Source: Desulfobacterales bacterium
GTDB lineage: Bacteria > Desulfobacterota > Desulfobacteria > Desulfobacterales > BuS5
Assembly (NCBI GenBank): GCA_020056865.1
Contig: JAGVGX010000073.1
Coordinates: 1 to 12,701 of the forward strand
Direction of reading: 5' to 3'
DNA length: 12,701 nucleotides
The notes beneath the pieces were generated by a model. The model ran no database searches and had not been told where the DNA came from. It was given only the letters and a program-made list of their open reading frames with translations. The position numbers and the translations under genes were made by a program. Numbering within the stretch: position 1 is the first letter of the stretch; every line of letters starts with the position of its first letter. Below are positions 6,467-12,701 of the stretch, piece after piece.

Positions 6467-9010
6467 TGCTATTTCAAGTTCCCTGCCAAAGGGTTTTATG
6501 AGGATGATTAACGTTGGAAGCAGTATCAGCGCTCCGCCTAATGCGATAATCATCGCCAGACCGATTAACAGGCCGAACGAAATGCTTGGTATAAAATTCG
6601 ATAAAGCGAGAATGGAAAAACCGATAATAATGGCAATTGATGTATAATACATGGCGTATCCGATGCTGCCGTGGCAGCGATTAAGGCATTTAACATAATC
6701 TTGATCAACCATAAACTCTTTTTTAAACCGGTGGATGTAGTGAATAGTGTCATCTACGGCAATGCCCACACTTATGGAGGCAATGGTTATCGTCATGACA
6801 TCAAGGGGCATATGCAACCATCCCATCAGGCCTAAAACCAATCCAATTGAAAGAACGCTGGGGCAGGTAGCAATAATGGCGATTTTCAAAGATCGGAACA
6901 AAATAAAAAACATGATGGTCAGGGCCAAGAGTGTAAAGCCAATGGTTCGTATCTGAGAGTGAAACAGACTTTGCAGCATATTATTATACAATACCAGCAT
7001 GCCTGCGAGATGAATGTTCGTTTCAGTTAAACCCATCCGGTGGGTTAAATCGTAGCGTATTTGTTTTAAAAGATTGTCACGCTTGAGTGTTTCCTCTGAG
7101 TCTTTTACCCGAATGGAAAATCGTGCTTCATTATTTTTGATGGACACATAGGGTGTTAGTGCTATCTCTTTAAAGTTTTCCGGCAGTTCGCTATACAGCA
7201 ACGCCAGTTGAAAATTATCCAGGGGTTTTCCCTGATTGAATGTTTCAGCGATTTCCATCATTGTTCCAAGCGAAACCACTTTCCCTATTTCTGGAATACT
7301 TTCGAGGTAATTATGTATTTTTTTGATTTGATCCATTTTATCGGATGTAAACCAGTATTTATCTTCGGATTTCATTGTTTCAAATTCATCGAATTCATCA
7401 AAACTATCCGCATTGTTTGAACTATTTTTTGATACAACATCAGATGTTGATTTTTCAGTGTCGCCCATATGAATGATGACATCAAACGGCGTGGTGCCCC
7501 CCAACTTTTGATCGATGATTGACATTCCCTGATAAATTTCAGTCGATTTTTTAAAATAATTAATAAAGCTGTTTTCAACTTCAAGCATCGAAATGCCGAT
7601 GATCGAAAATACCATGGCAATGGCACTGATGGTCAATATGGCGGGCCGGTGAAACGTGGCAAGGGCTGCAGCGGTGGATGTCAGCGTATGGCCAAATTGT
7701 TTTCCCAGCCTGGGCATTATTTTATTGAGCAATATCAAAACAACGGGATAGAATAAAAAAGTCATTAAGAAAGAAACAATCAATCCCATGAACATCATCC
7801 AGCCGAAGGTAATTACCGGACGAATATTGCAAAGCACCAGTGATCCGAAACCAGCCATCGTGGTTAAGTTGCAGTAAACACTTGGTGTAATGATGGTGTT
7901 TACCGTGTTTAAAACAAGCTGTTTTTGAGTCATCTCAGAATGATCGGATAAAATTTCAAGATATCGAACTGTTATGTGGATAGTCAGCGACATGGTGAGA
8001 ATCAACTGGAGAGAGACAAAATTTGACGAGATGACTGTTACTTCCCAGTCAGTCATTCCCAAAATTCCTATCATGGTGATAACAGAAAAAGCACAGCAAC
8101 ACATGGACAGGAAAACCCATCGGATTTTTTTAAAAATCAGTCCAAGCGTGATGATCAGAACAATAAAAACACCGATACCAAAAACAAGGAGGTCATTTTT
8201 CACAAAAGTAATTAAATCATCGGCAACCATGCCGACACCTCCTAAAAAAATTTTCGCATCAGACCTGTGCCGATCTATGACAGAGCGCAATGCCTTAATG
8301 TTTTCGTGTCGCTGTTTTTTTATTTTGTCACGGTGCGACTGAAACTGCACGGAAACATTTCGATATTCAACCCGCTCTTCTTTGGTCAGCTCCTTGCCGG
8401 CCTTTTTCATTCGCAGATAGTCCAAGCGTGCCATCAATTTATCATACATCAAATCGGGTTTAAGGTTGATTTGAAGCGCGGTTGTTTTTAAATCCGGGCT
8501 AACCAGCAGATTTTGGTATAGTGGGCTTTTGCGGATTTCCGATTTCGCGAGATTTTTATCAACATCCGGGGAAGCAAGCGTTCTGATGTTGCCTGCCAGT
8601 TCTTTAATCGAAACAGGTGAATTTTCCAGAAGCGGTGCATCCAGAAGCGAAACAACCGATGAAACCATATCCAGCTTTTTTATTTCATCCTGCAGCCGGG
8701 TAAGGCTGGAAAGTGTTTTGTCTGAAAAAAGGTCATCATGCGGCGTATAGGCAACCAGCAAAAAATCCTGTTTTTTATAACGGGCGTCGATTTCCCGGGA
8801 ATAAAGGAGATCCTTGTCGTTTTCCAGCAACAGTGTTTCAGTAGACGCATCCAGACGGAAATCTTTTGCGTGGTACCCAAAAAATGATACTACTGATAGA
8901 AGAATGACAAGTGTAACTAACGGCCGCCGGAGAATAACCCGGTCATATAAATAGATCAAAATTAGTTCAAATTGTTGCATATCCAACCAGCAATAAGTAA
9001 AAACGGGCAT
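6458..9010 (-). CDS. RND-superfamily exporter, MMPL/COG1033-like
   Basis: This is a large inner-membrane protein of 850 residues with the duplicated RND plan. The first half has a helix at about 31-47, a periplasmic domain at about 50-270, and helices at about 273-293, 298-317, 328-350 (in part), 383-405 and 408-428. The second half repeats this: a helix at 456-476, a periplasmic domain at about 480-685, then 688-705, 709-730, 736-757, 788-805 and 813-838. The RND helix-4-like motif SVGIAVDDTIHYIHRF (747-762) carries two Asp residues likely to relay protons; the equivalent site of the first half (TMSLTIHITVRYLE, 339-352) lacks acidic residues. The second periplasmic domain has a Ser/Asn/Asp/Glu-rich insert at about 518-550. 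The substrate is unknown; relatives move lipids, hopanoids or other hydrophobic molecules. No membrane-fusion protein or outer-membrane channel gene is adjacent. Met11 (codon 8978-8980) is an alternative start giving a more typical N-terminus; neither start has a strong ribosome binding site. Confidence 0.85.
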   Translation of the reverse strand: MPVFTYCWLDMQQFELILIYLYDRVILRRPLVTLVILLSVVSFFGYHAKDFRLDASTETLLLENDKDLLYSREIDARYKKQDFLLVAYTPHDDLFSDKTLSSLTRLQDEIKKLDMVSSVVSLLDAPLLENSPVSIKELAGNIRTLASPDVDKNLAKSEIRKSPLYQNLLVSPDLKTTALQINLKPDLMYDKLMARLDYLRMKKAGKELTKEERVEYRNVSVQFQSHRDKIKKQRHENIKALRSVIDRHRSDAKIFLGGVGMVADDLITFVKNDLLVFGIGVFIVLIITLGLIFKKIRWVFLSMCCCAFSVITMIGILGMTDWEVTVISSNFVSLQLILTMSLTIHITVRYLEILSDHSEMTQKQLVLNTVNTIITPSVYCNLTTMAGFGSLVLCNIRPVITFGWMMFMGLIVSFLMTFLFYPVVLILLNKIMPRLGKQFGHTLTSTAAALATFHRPAILTISAIAMVFSIIGISMLEVENSFINYFKKSTEIYQGMSIIDQKLGGTTPFDVIIHMGDTEKSTSDVVSKNSSNNADSFDEFDEFETMKSEDKYWFTSDKMDQIKKIHNYLESIPEIGKVVSLGTMMEIAETFNQGKPLDNFQLALLYSELPENFKEIALTPYVSIKNNEARFSIRVKDSEETLKRDNLLKQIRYDLTHRMGLTETNIHLAGMLVLYNNMLQSLFHSQIRTIGFTLLALTIMFFILFRSLKIAIIATCPSVLSIGLVLGLMGWLHMPLDVMTITIASISVGIAVDDTIHYIHRFKKEFMVDQDYVKCLNRCHGSIGYAMYYTSIAIIIGFSILALSNFIPSISFGLLIGLAMIIALGGALILLPTLIILIKPFGRELEIALD

Positions 9011-9157
9011 CTGTGTAGTTCGTGCATAGAGACCTCATCAATATAGGCAAAGTTTAATTTGCGATAACGTCTATATCTTATAAGTTTATCATTTATCCTA
9101 ACTAATTAATATCCATATTCTATCACTATATAAGAGTTTATCAGATTTGGCAATGAC

Positions 9158-9175
9158 TGCAATTTAATAATTGCA
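9158..9175. repeat. Perfect 18-nt inverted repeat
   Basis: TGCAATT and AATTGCA form 7-nt arms around a TAAT centre. The site lies about 150 nt upstream of the RND exporter gene (which reads leftward) and covers the tail of the transposase remnant. It could be an operator or just an AT-rich coincidence; nothing else in the window repeats it. Confidence 0.35.
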
Positions 9176-9377
9176 TAATGTAAAATCTATGTTTTTAGGT
9201 TGCAGATATCCCGGCTGCTCGTCGTATACAGGAAACACATCAATTGGCGGGCAGTAGCTTTTTGGGGCGTGGTTTGTACTTCACCTCCCACATCTCAAGA
9301 TGTTTCAAGATCTTTTTGACGATATCTTCATCTTCAATCAAGGTGATTACTCGCATTGAACCCTGGCAGTTGACATC
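9164..9377 (-). pseudogene. Degraded C-terminal fragment of an IS91-like (Y2) transposase
   Basis: Read on the minus strand from about 9377, the frame gives CQGSMRVITLIEDEDIVKKI, then LKHLEMWEVKYKPRPKK. This resembles the end of IS91-family transposases, where a Cys-containing segment is followed by M-[RK]-[VI]-I-x-[FL]-I-E-[DE]-x-x-[IV]-[IV]-K-K-I-L-x-H-L-x-x-W. The frame stops at a TGA (9240-9242). A shift near 9245-9256 restores a continuing reading, PPIDVFPVYDEQPGYLQP, down to a TAA at 9164-9166, consistent with one indel inside an old remnant. The catalytic His-hydrophobe-His and Tyr regions of the transposase are absent, and a stop lies just upstream, so it cannot be active. The family match is from memory of the motif, not a search. 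It marks this gap as a past insertion and rearrangement site. Confidence 0.65.
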
Positions 9378-9746
9378 TGTTATTTATTCGAACCGTATGC
9401 TTTAATGTATATAAATGGTGTACAAAATCATACCAAGAAAATAGTTTAAACTTTCCCTTTTGATTCCTTCATCTTGCTCTATACATAATATGGCGAAAAA
9501 AAACTGAATATATCTCATTAATTTTTATCATTTAATTTAGATGAAATATGTTTAGAAGCAGCCATCAGTTCCTCTTTATCCTGTTTCGGCATAAGTGTTG
9601 CTTTGCAGTAAAATAGCATTCGGATATAATTTTTATATCTTTCTGTGTGTTATGCGTGTCGTTCTTCCTGCTTTGATAAAAAACATAAAGATTCCTTGGC
9701 TTAAATGAAAAAGATAAAACCTGCTTAGGGAAATAAAGGATAGAAA
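9378..9746. other. AT-rich intergenic stretch, no intact gene
   Basis: This stretch is AT-rich with no convincing gene on either strand. On the minus strand, 9518-9619 encodes a 33-residue open stretch (ATG to TAA) with a protein-like middle (MPKQDKEELMAASKHISSKL). It lacks a ribosome binding site and matches no family I recognise, so it may be the tail of a decayed gene, perhaps part of the same mobile-element debris as the neighbouring transposase fragment. A possible + strand promoter at 9603-9630 is listed separately. No tRNA, riboswitch or CRISPR repeat is visible here. Confidence 0.5.
9603..9630 (+). promoter_or_regulatory. Candidate sigma-70-type promoter upstream of the 273-aa protein gene
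   Basis: A perfect TATAAT (-10) at 9625-9630 is preceded by TTGCAG at 9603-9608 with a 16-nt spacer. Transcription would begin near 9637, about 110 nt before the start codon at 9747. The -35 element matches TTGACA at four of six positions. In DNA this AT-rich such matches arise by chance, so this is tentative. Confidence 0.35.
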
Positions 9747-10568
9747 GTGAAAATCGATACGTTACAATCCGGTTTTATCAGGCGTGGTTATTTGCTAAAA
9801 TTGATTACGTTTTTTTTATCCTTTTCTCTCCTCGCGGGCATTTTTTTTATGGTAATTACGGATTGGAAAGTAATGAATCTCAAACATTTTATTTTTAAAA
9901 CAGGTTTTTTATATCAAAAAAATAATGAAAATAAAATAATAGAAACTTCCGAATTTATATGTTCGATTCAAAAAAAAATAGTTAGACTTGAAAAAGAAAA
10001 AACAGAAGCAAATGAGCCATCTGAAACAAAAAAAAGGAGTATAACGTCTGAAGCGTACGGTGATTTAGGTCAATATCCAAAGTATCATCCGGGTGCTTGT
10101 TATGGAAGTAGTGGTTGCATATTTAATCGTGGGCATATCCGTTTTTTTGAAAATAGACGGTTAGGTTTTGAAAATGATAGCTTAAAAAAAGGTAGCTATT
10201 GTGAACATGTACTTTACAAAAATATTTTTGCTCATTTAAAAGATAACCCCACCTCCGGACTTAAAGATAATTATTTCAAATTAAGACATTTGATGGATTT
10301 TACCTTTAAAAATAGGCCTTATGATTTAAAGGATGTTAAAAAAAGAACTACCTTATATTTTGGAGATAATTTATCAGGAAAATATAAAATAGGAAAAAAA
10401 GGGCACGAGTTTTTAGATGTTTCAACCAGGTTAGGCTTTGTATTTCCTTCAAAAAAATCTTCAGTTTCTGCCGCCACTTATCAAGCGATGACCAAACGTG
10501 GCACTTTTCCCGAAAATGTACTTCCCAAGAAGATAAGTTTGTTCATTTGCAGGTTCAGTTTTAATTGA
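9747..10568 (+). CDS. Unrecognised membrane-anchored protein, 273 aa
   Basis: I do not recognise this family. The GTG start has a clear ribosome binding site (AAGGA at 9736-9740, 6-nt spacing). The N-terminus is basic (RR at 12-13) with one hydrophobic segment at about 16-38 (LLKLITFFLSFSLLAGIFFM), so it is either a signal anchor or an uncleaved signal peptide; the bulk would face the periplasm. Residues about 60-98 are charged and probably helical (KKIVRLEKEKTEANE). The remainder is basic and aromatic-rich, with a Cys/Gly patch HPGACYGSSGCIFNRGH (114-130; Cys118 and Cys124) plus Cys72, Cys152 and Cys268, which could form disulfides. The coding sequence is visibly more AT-rich than the neighbouring esterase gene, with many Lys, Phe and Asn codons, consistent with acquired DNA beside an insertion-sequence remnant. 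It is separated from the esterase gene by about 146 nt, so co-transcription is uncertain. The open frame and good ribosome binding site support a real gene. Confidence 0.6.
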   Translation: MKIDTLQSGFIRRGYLLKLITFFLSFSLLAGIFFMVITDWKVMNLKHFIFKTGFLYQKNNENKIIETSEFICSIQKKIVRLEKEKTEANEPSETKKRSITSEAYGDLGQYPKYHPGACYGSSGCIFNRGHIRFFENRRLGFENDSLKKGSYCEHVLYKNIFAHLKDNPTSGLKDNYFKLRHLMDFTFKNRPYDLKDVKKRTTLYFGDNLSGKYKIGKKGHEFLDVSTRLGFVFPSKKSSVSAATYQAMTKRGTFPENVLPKKISLFICRFSFN

Positions 10569-10714
10569 AGCATTATGGATATTAAAAAGGCAGTAAAGTA
10601 TAAGCATTCACTGTAAGATGCCATCTGAAAAGGTACCAGCGCTTCGTATTCAACTTATGCCTTATTCCTGTATTTATAAAATTGCATAATAACCGGTTTA
10701 AAAGGAGGATTGTA

Positions 10715-11746
10715 ATGATAAGAAAAAAATACCAGAAAATTGCTTTTGTAGTTCTCTTAATTTCTTTTGGTTGCTGTTTTTTAGTTATTGGTCAAGAAAC
10801 TACAGGCGATTTAACAGCACCAGAAGAGGTTATAACCCCATCAGATGCTTTGACTTCTGATACACCGCCGGATCCAATATTTTCACTGTACCATGACGGT
10901 ATAAAAAGGACATACGGTGTTCACCTTCCTTCAAATTATGGTCAAGGAAGCCGGAAAAAACCCGTTGTAATCTATCTCCATGGCGCTGGTGGTGATATTG
11001 ACTCTGCATATCAGGATGGTATTGACAAGATCGCTGACAAATATGGATTTATTCTGGCGATACCTGCCGCAACTCGCATATCATGGTGGCAACCGTCATC
11101 TACACGATGGAATGGCGGTGAATGGCAAGGAGGAGAATGCTGTGGATCTACCGATGATGTTGGATTTATATCCAAAATGATTGCAAAGTTGAGACTTCAA
11201 TACAATGTAAACCCGAATCGAATATATGCCACAGGCATATCTAATGGTGGCTTAATGGTCAATCGACTTGCCTGTGAATTGTCAGATAAGATTGCTGCAG
11301 TGGCTGTTGTTGCGCCTACAGCGATCCCACAAAACTGTGTTCCTTCAATACCTGTTTCAGTAATGGGTATCCATGGGACGGATGATCCTTGTAACCCCTA
11401 TGATGGAAGTCAGCCTGCAGGTGCTTGTGGGAAGGCCCCTTATACAAGAATGTCGCCAGGTGAAGTTGTTGATGCATGGCTTCGTATTCTTGGCTGTTCT
11501 CAGAAATATACTGTCGTATATGACAATGGAAATGCCAATTGCATAAGCTATAATGGCAGCAATGGATCGGAAGTAACGTTTTGCAAGGTTGAAAAAATGG
11601 GACATACGTGGCCCAGTGGATCTCAATATCTTCCTGAAAGTCTTGTAGGACCGGTGTCAAACGATATCTCAACAGACCAGATCTGGGAATTTTTTCAAAG
11701 ACATTCTCTTTGGAAAAACAGATTTAAAAGGGCGAGTATAAAATAA
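10715..11746 (+). CDS. Secreted esterase, LpqC/PHB-depolymerase/feruloyl-esterase family
   Basis: This alpha/beta-hydrolase of 343 residues (COG3509-like) would hydrolyse ester bonds of polyhydroxyalkanoate oligomers, feruloyl-type or other acyl esters; the true substrate cannot be read from sequence. The ATG at 10715 is preceded by an excellent ribosome binding site (AAAGGAGG, 6-nt spacing), favouring it over the upstream in-frame TTG at 10682. Residues 1 to about 27 form a signal peptide (MIRKK, then a hydrophobic core to about VIGQ), followed by an acidic, Pro/Thr-rich linker to about 55. The catalytic domain shows DGIKRTYGVHLP (61-72), the oxyanion strand VIYLHGAGG (85-93), the family's W...ECCG...DDVGF segment (Cys142-Cys143, about 137-151), nucleophile motif GISNGG (Ser176), HGTDDP (220-225, likely catalytic Asp223 or Asp224) and GHTWP (His297). 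Numerous further cysteines fit an exported protein with disulfides. The triad is complete, so the enzyme should be active. Confidence 0.88.
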   Translation: MIRKKYQKIAFVVLLISFGCCFLVIGQETTGDLTAPEEVITPSDALTSDTPPDPIFSLYHDGIKRTYGVHLPSNYGQGSRKKPVVIYLHGAGGDIDSAYQDGIDKIADKYGFILAIPAATRISWWQPSSTRWNGGEWQGGECCGSTDDVGFISKMIAKLRLQYNVNPNRIYATGISNGGLMVNRLACELSDKIAAVAVVAPTAIPQNCVPSIPVSVMGIHGTDDPCNPYDGSQPAGACGKAPYTRMSPGEVVDAWLRILGCSQKYTVVYDNGNANCISYNGSNGSEVTFCKVEKMGHTWPSGSQYLPESLVGPVSNDISTDQIWEFFQRHSLWKNRFKRASIK

Positions 11747-11893
11747 GATGAAAAGAACAACCGCTGGATGGTGAATCCGCTCGGTTTGCCTGAAGATGAG
11801 TAAACATGAAAACCAAAGAAAACAATCTTATTTTCCATGACAGGCCTGTAAAACGATAGTGAAAAACAGGGTCAATGATATGGTTTAAAAAGT

Positions 11894-11924
11894 TTGGCAT
11901 CCTTATGTAAAGATGATAGATAAT
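11894..11924 (+). promoter_or_regulatory. Weak candidate promoter upstream of the lhgO-like gene
   Basis: TTGGCA (11894-11899) and GATAAT (11919-11924) are separated by 19 nt, slightly wider than the optimal 17. It points toward the LhgO-like gene but lies before the terminator hairpin at 11962-11990. If real, transcripts would pass or stop at that hairpin about 35-60 nt after initiation. Low confidence. Confidence 0.22.
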
Positions 11925-11961
11925 ATGGTAATAATAAAAAAAGTTTCCGGTAATATCATGC

Positions 11962-11990
11962 GGGTGTTGTTTTTATAACACCCCTTTTTT
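11962..11990 (+). terminator. Rho-independent terminator
   Basis: GGGTGTT (11962-11968) and AACACCC (11977-11983) form a perfect 7-bp stem with an 8-nt T-rich loop. A further C and a run of six T (11985-11990) follow, the classical intrinsic terminator for rightward transcription. It lies 215 nt after the esterase stop codon and 32 nt before the LhgO-like start codon, so it either ends the esterase transcript or acts in the leader of the next gene. There is no matching A-run on the left side, so it is unlikely to work leftward. Confidence 0.75.
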
Positions 11991-12021
11991 AAACTACGTT
12001 AAAAGCCCATTTTTATTTGAA

Positions 12022-12701
12022 ATGCATCTGCCCAAATTTGATATTGCTATTATCGGCGGAGGAATCGTTGGTATTGCAACAGCGGCTGCTTTAGCATCAA
12101 AACAAGAAGTTTCTTTGGTTGTATTGGAAGCTGAACATCAACTTGCATCTCATCAGACAGGTAACAACAGTGGTGTTATTCATTCAGGCCTTTACTATAA
12201 ACCCGGCTCTATTAAGGCGAATAACTGTTGTGCCGGCCGTGAGGCTCTTTACAGGTTCTGCAGCCAGGAAAATATTTTATTTGAACAATGCGGAAAAATA
12301 GTTGTAGCGGTTAGTGAAAAACAAATACCAACACTGCTTGAGCTGGAACGAAGAGGACGCGCCAATGGTCTGAAACATATTAAGCGATTAAACCACAAGG
12401 AAATTAGACAATATGAGCCTGCTGCTTCGGGGATTGCAGGTCTTTTTGTGCCTGATACCGGTATTGTTGATTACAGAAAAGTTACAGAAAAACTTTCTGA
12501 TCAGGTTCTTCGGCAGGGAGGCGTTATTCAAACAGGCGCCCGTTTTTTTGGATTCAGACGCCAAACAGACCGGTTATTGCTGGAAACCACAAAAGGGACG
12601 ATTTCATGCCGTTTTCTTATAAACTGTGCAGGACTGCATTCAGATCGGGTTGCCAGATTGTGCGGTGTGGACCCCGGGGTAAAGATTATTCCTTTTCGAG
12701 G
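12022..12701 (+). CDS. lhgO: LhgO-like L-2-hydroxyglutarate oxidase/dehydrogenase (5' part, runs off the window)
   Basis: This FAD-dependent oxidoreductase of the DAO family oxidises L-2-hydroxyglutarate to 2-oxoglutarate and passes electrons to the respiratory chain or oxygen. The first 226 residues are visible, out of about 400 in the family, and the frame is open to the right edge. The N-terminal FAD-binding motif FDIAIIGGGIVGIATA lies at 6-21. The LhgO-type segment HQTGNNSGVIHSGLYY is at 44-59 and continues KPGSIKA, FVPDTGIVDYRKV lies near 145-157, and LINCAGLHSDRVARLCG near 200-216 is the second dinucleotide-site element. Related glycerol-3-phosphate dehydrogenase-like members share the fold, so substrate is inferred from the HQTGNNSGVIHSG signature. 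The ATG at 12022 gives the expected N-terminus, but no good ribosome binding site precedes it (only TTTGA). In anaerobes, related proteins may act on other 2-hydroxyacids. Confidence 0.85.
   Translation, partial: MHLPKFDIAIIGGGIVGIATAAALASKQEVSLVVLEAEHQLASHQTGNNSGVIHSGLYYKPGSIKANNCCAGREALYRFCSQENILFEQCGKIVVAVSEKQIPTLLELERRGRANGLKHIKRLNHKEIRQYEPAASGIAGLFVPDTGIVDYRKVTEKLSDQVLRQGGVIQTGARFFGFRRQTDRLLLETTKGTISCRFLINCAGLHSDRVARLCGVDPGVKIIPFR

Noticed and set aside
7974..8342. Plus-strand 122-codon open frame opposite the RND exporter gene
   Set aside because: The minus-strand RND reading explains this DNA fully with membrane helices and a conserved plan; the plus-strand product shows nothing recognisable.
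9518..9619. 33-codon minus-strand frame in the intergenic gap
   Set aside because: There is no ribosome binding site, no known family and no neighbour partner. The peptide looks somewhat protein-like, so it is noted under the intergenic entry as possible decayed coding sequence rather than called as a gene.
10682..10714. Upstream TTG start giving 11 extra residues on the esterase
   Set aside because: The ATG at 10715 has a near-perfect AAAGGAGG at ideal spacing and begins a normal signal peptide.
11316..11672. Minus-strand open frame opposite the esterase gene
   Set aside because: It mirrors the catalytic domain of the esterase and has no independent support.
11747..11961. Very short open frames (8 and 17 codons) after the esterase
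   Set aside because: They are too short, lack convincing ribosome binding sites and show no repeat or leader-peptide character.
1..12701. Cobalamin riboswitch, tRNA or rRNA gene, CRISPR array, phage attachment site
   Set aside because: I looked for B12-box-like leaders in the gaps, clover-leaf arms and regularly spaced repeats and saw none. The cbi operon promoter and any riboswitch would lie upstream of the window.

Overview
The window looks like chromosomal DNA of an anaerobic, moderately AT-rich bacterium, most likely a Desulfobacterota (Desulfobacterales-type sulfate reducer). This is inferred from the anaerobic (cbi-type) cobalamin gene set, the cbiE-cbiT fusion and protein-level resemblance. 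No rRNA or other marker is present to prove it.

Region 1 (2-6466, + strand) is the distal part of an anaerobic cobalamin corrin-ring operon. The order is cbiL (5' end outside the window), a polytopic Gate/nucleoside-recognition-type membrane protein, cbiD, a cbiE-cbiT fusion, cbiF, cbiG and cbiH. Genes abut or overlap by a few bases (cbiL/membrane gene 14 nt, cbiD/cbiET 0 nt, cbiF/cbiG 11 nt), so they are probably co-transcribed and translationally coupled. Together they perform the C20 (CbiL), C17 with ring contraction (CbiH), C11 (CbiF), lactone-opening (CbiG), C1 (CbiD) and C5/C15 plus decarboxylation (CbiE/CbiT) steps between cobalt-factor II and cobalt-precorrin-8. The reductase, mutase, chelatase and amidase genes (cbiJ, cbiC, cbiK/X, cbiA, cbiP) are not in the window. 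The most unusual point is the cbiG/cbiH junction. The genes overlap by 115 nt in different frames, and the CbiH frame has no conventional start near its conserved N-terminus. The junction also carries a Shine-Dalgarno-like tract followed by C AAA AAG, an arrangement like dnaX-type -1 frameshift sites.

Region 2 (6458-9010, - strand) is one large RND/MMPL-type exporter gene. It converges on cbiH and its stop overlaps the cbiH stop by 9 nt, with no terminator between them.

Region 3 (9011-9746) has no intact gene. It holds a degraded, frameshifted C-terminal piece of an IS91-like transposase, a perfect 18-nt dyad, AT-rich DNA and a possible promoter.

Region 4 (9747-12701, + strand) has an unrecognised single-pass membrane-anchored protein of 273 aa, then a secreted esterase of the LpqC/PHB-depolymerase/feruloyl-esterase family with its catalytic residues intact, a rho-independent terminator, and the first 226 codons of an LhgO-like L-2-hydroxyglutarate oxidase that runs off the end. 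These genes show no clear functional link to one another or to the cobalamin operon. No wholly new multi-gene system is evident; the best leads are the cbiG/cbiH junction, the membrane protein inside the cbi operon and the 273-aa orphan.
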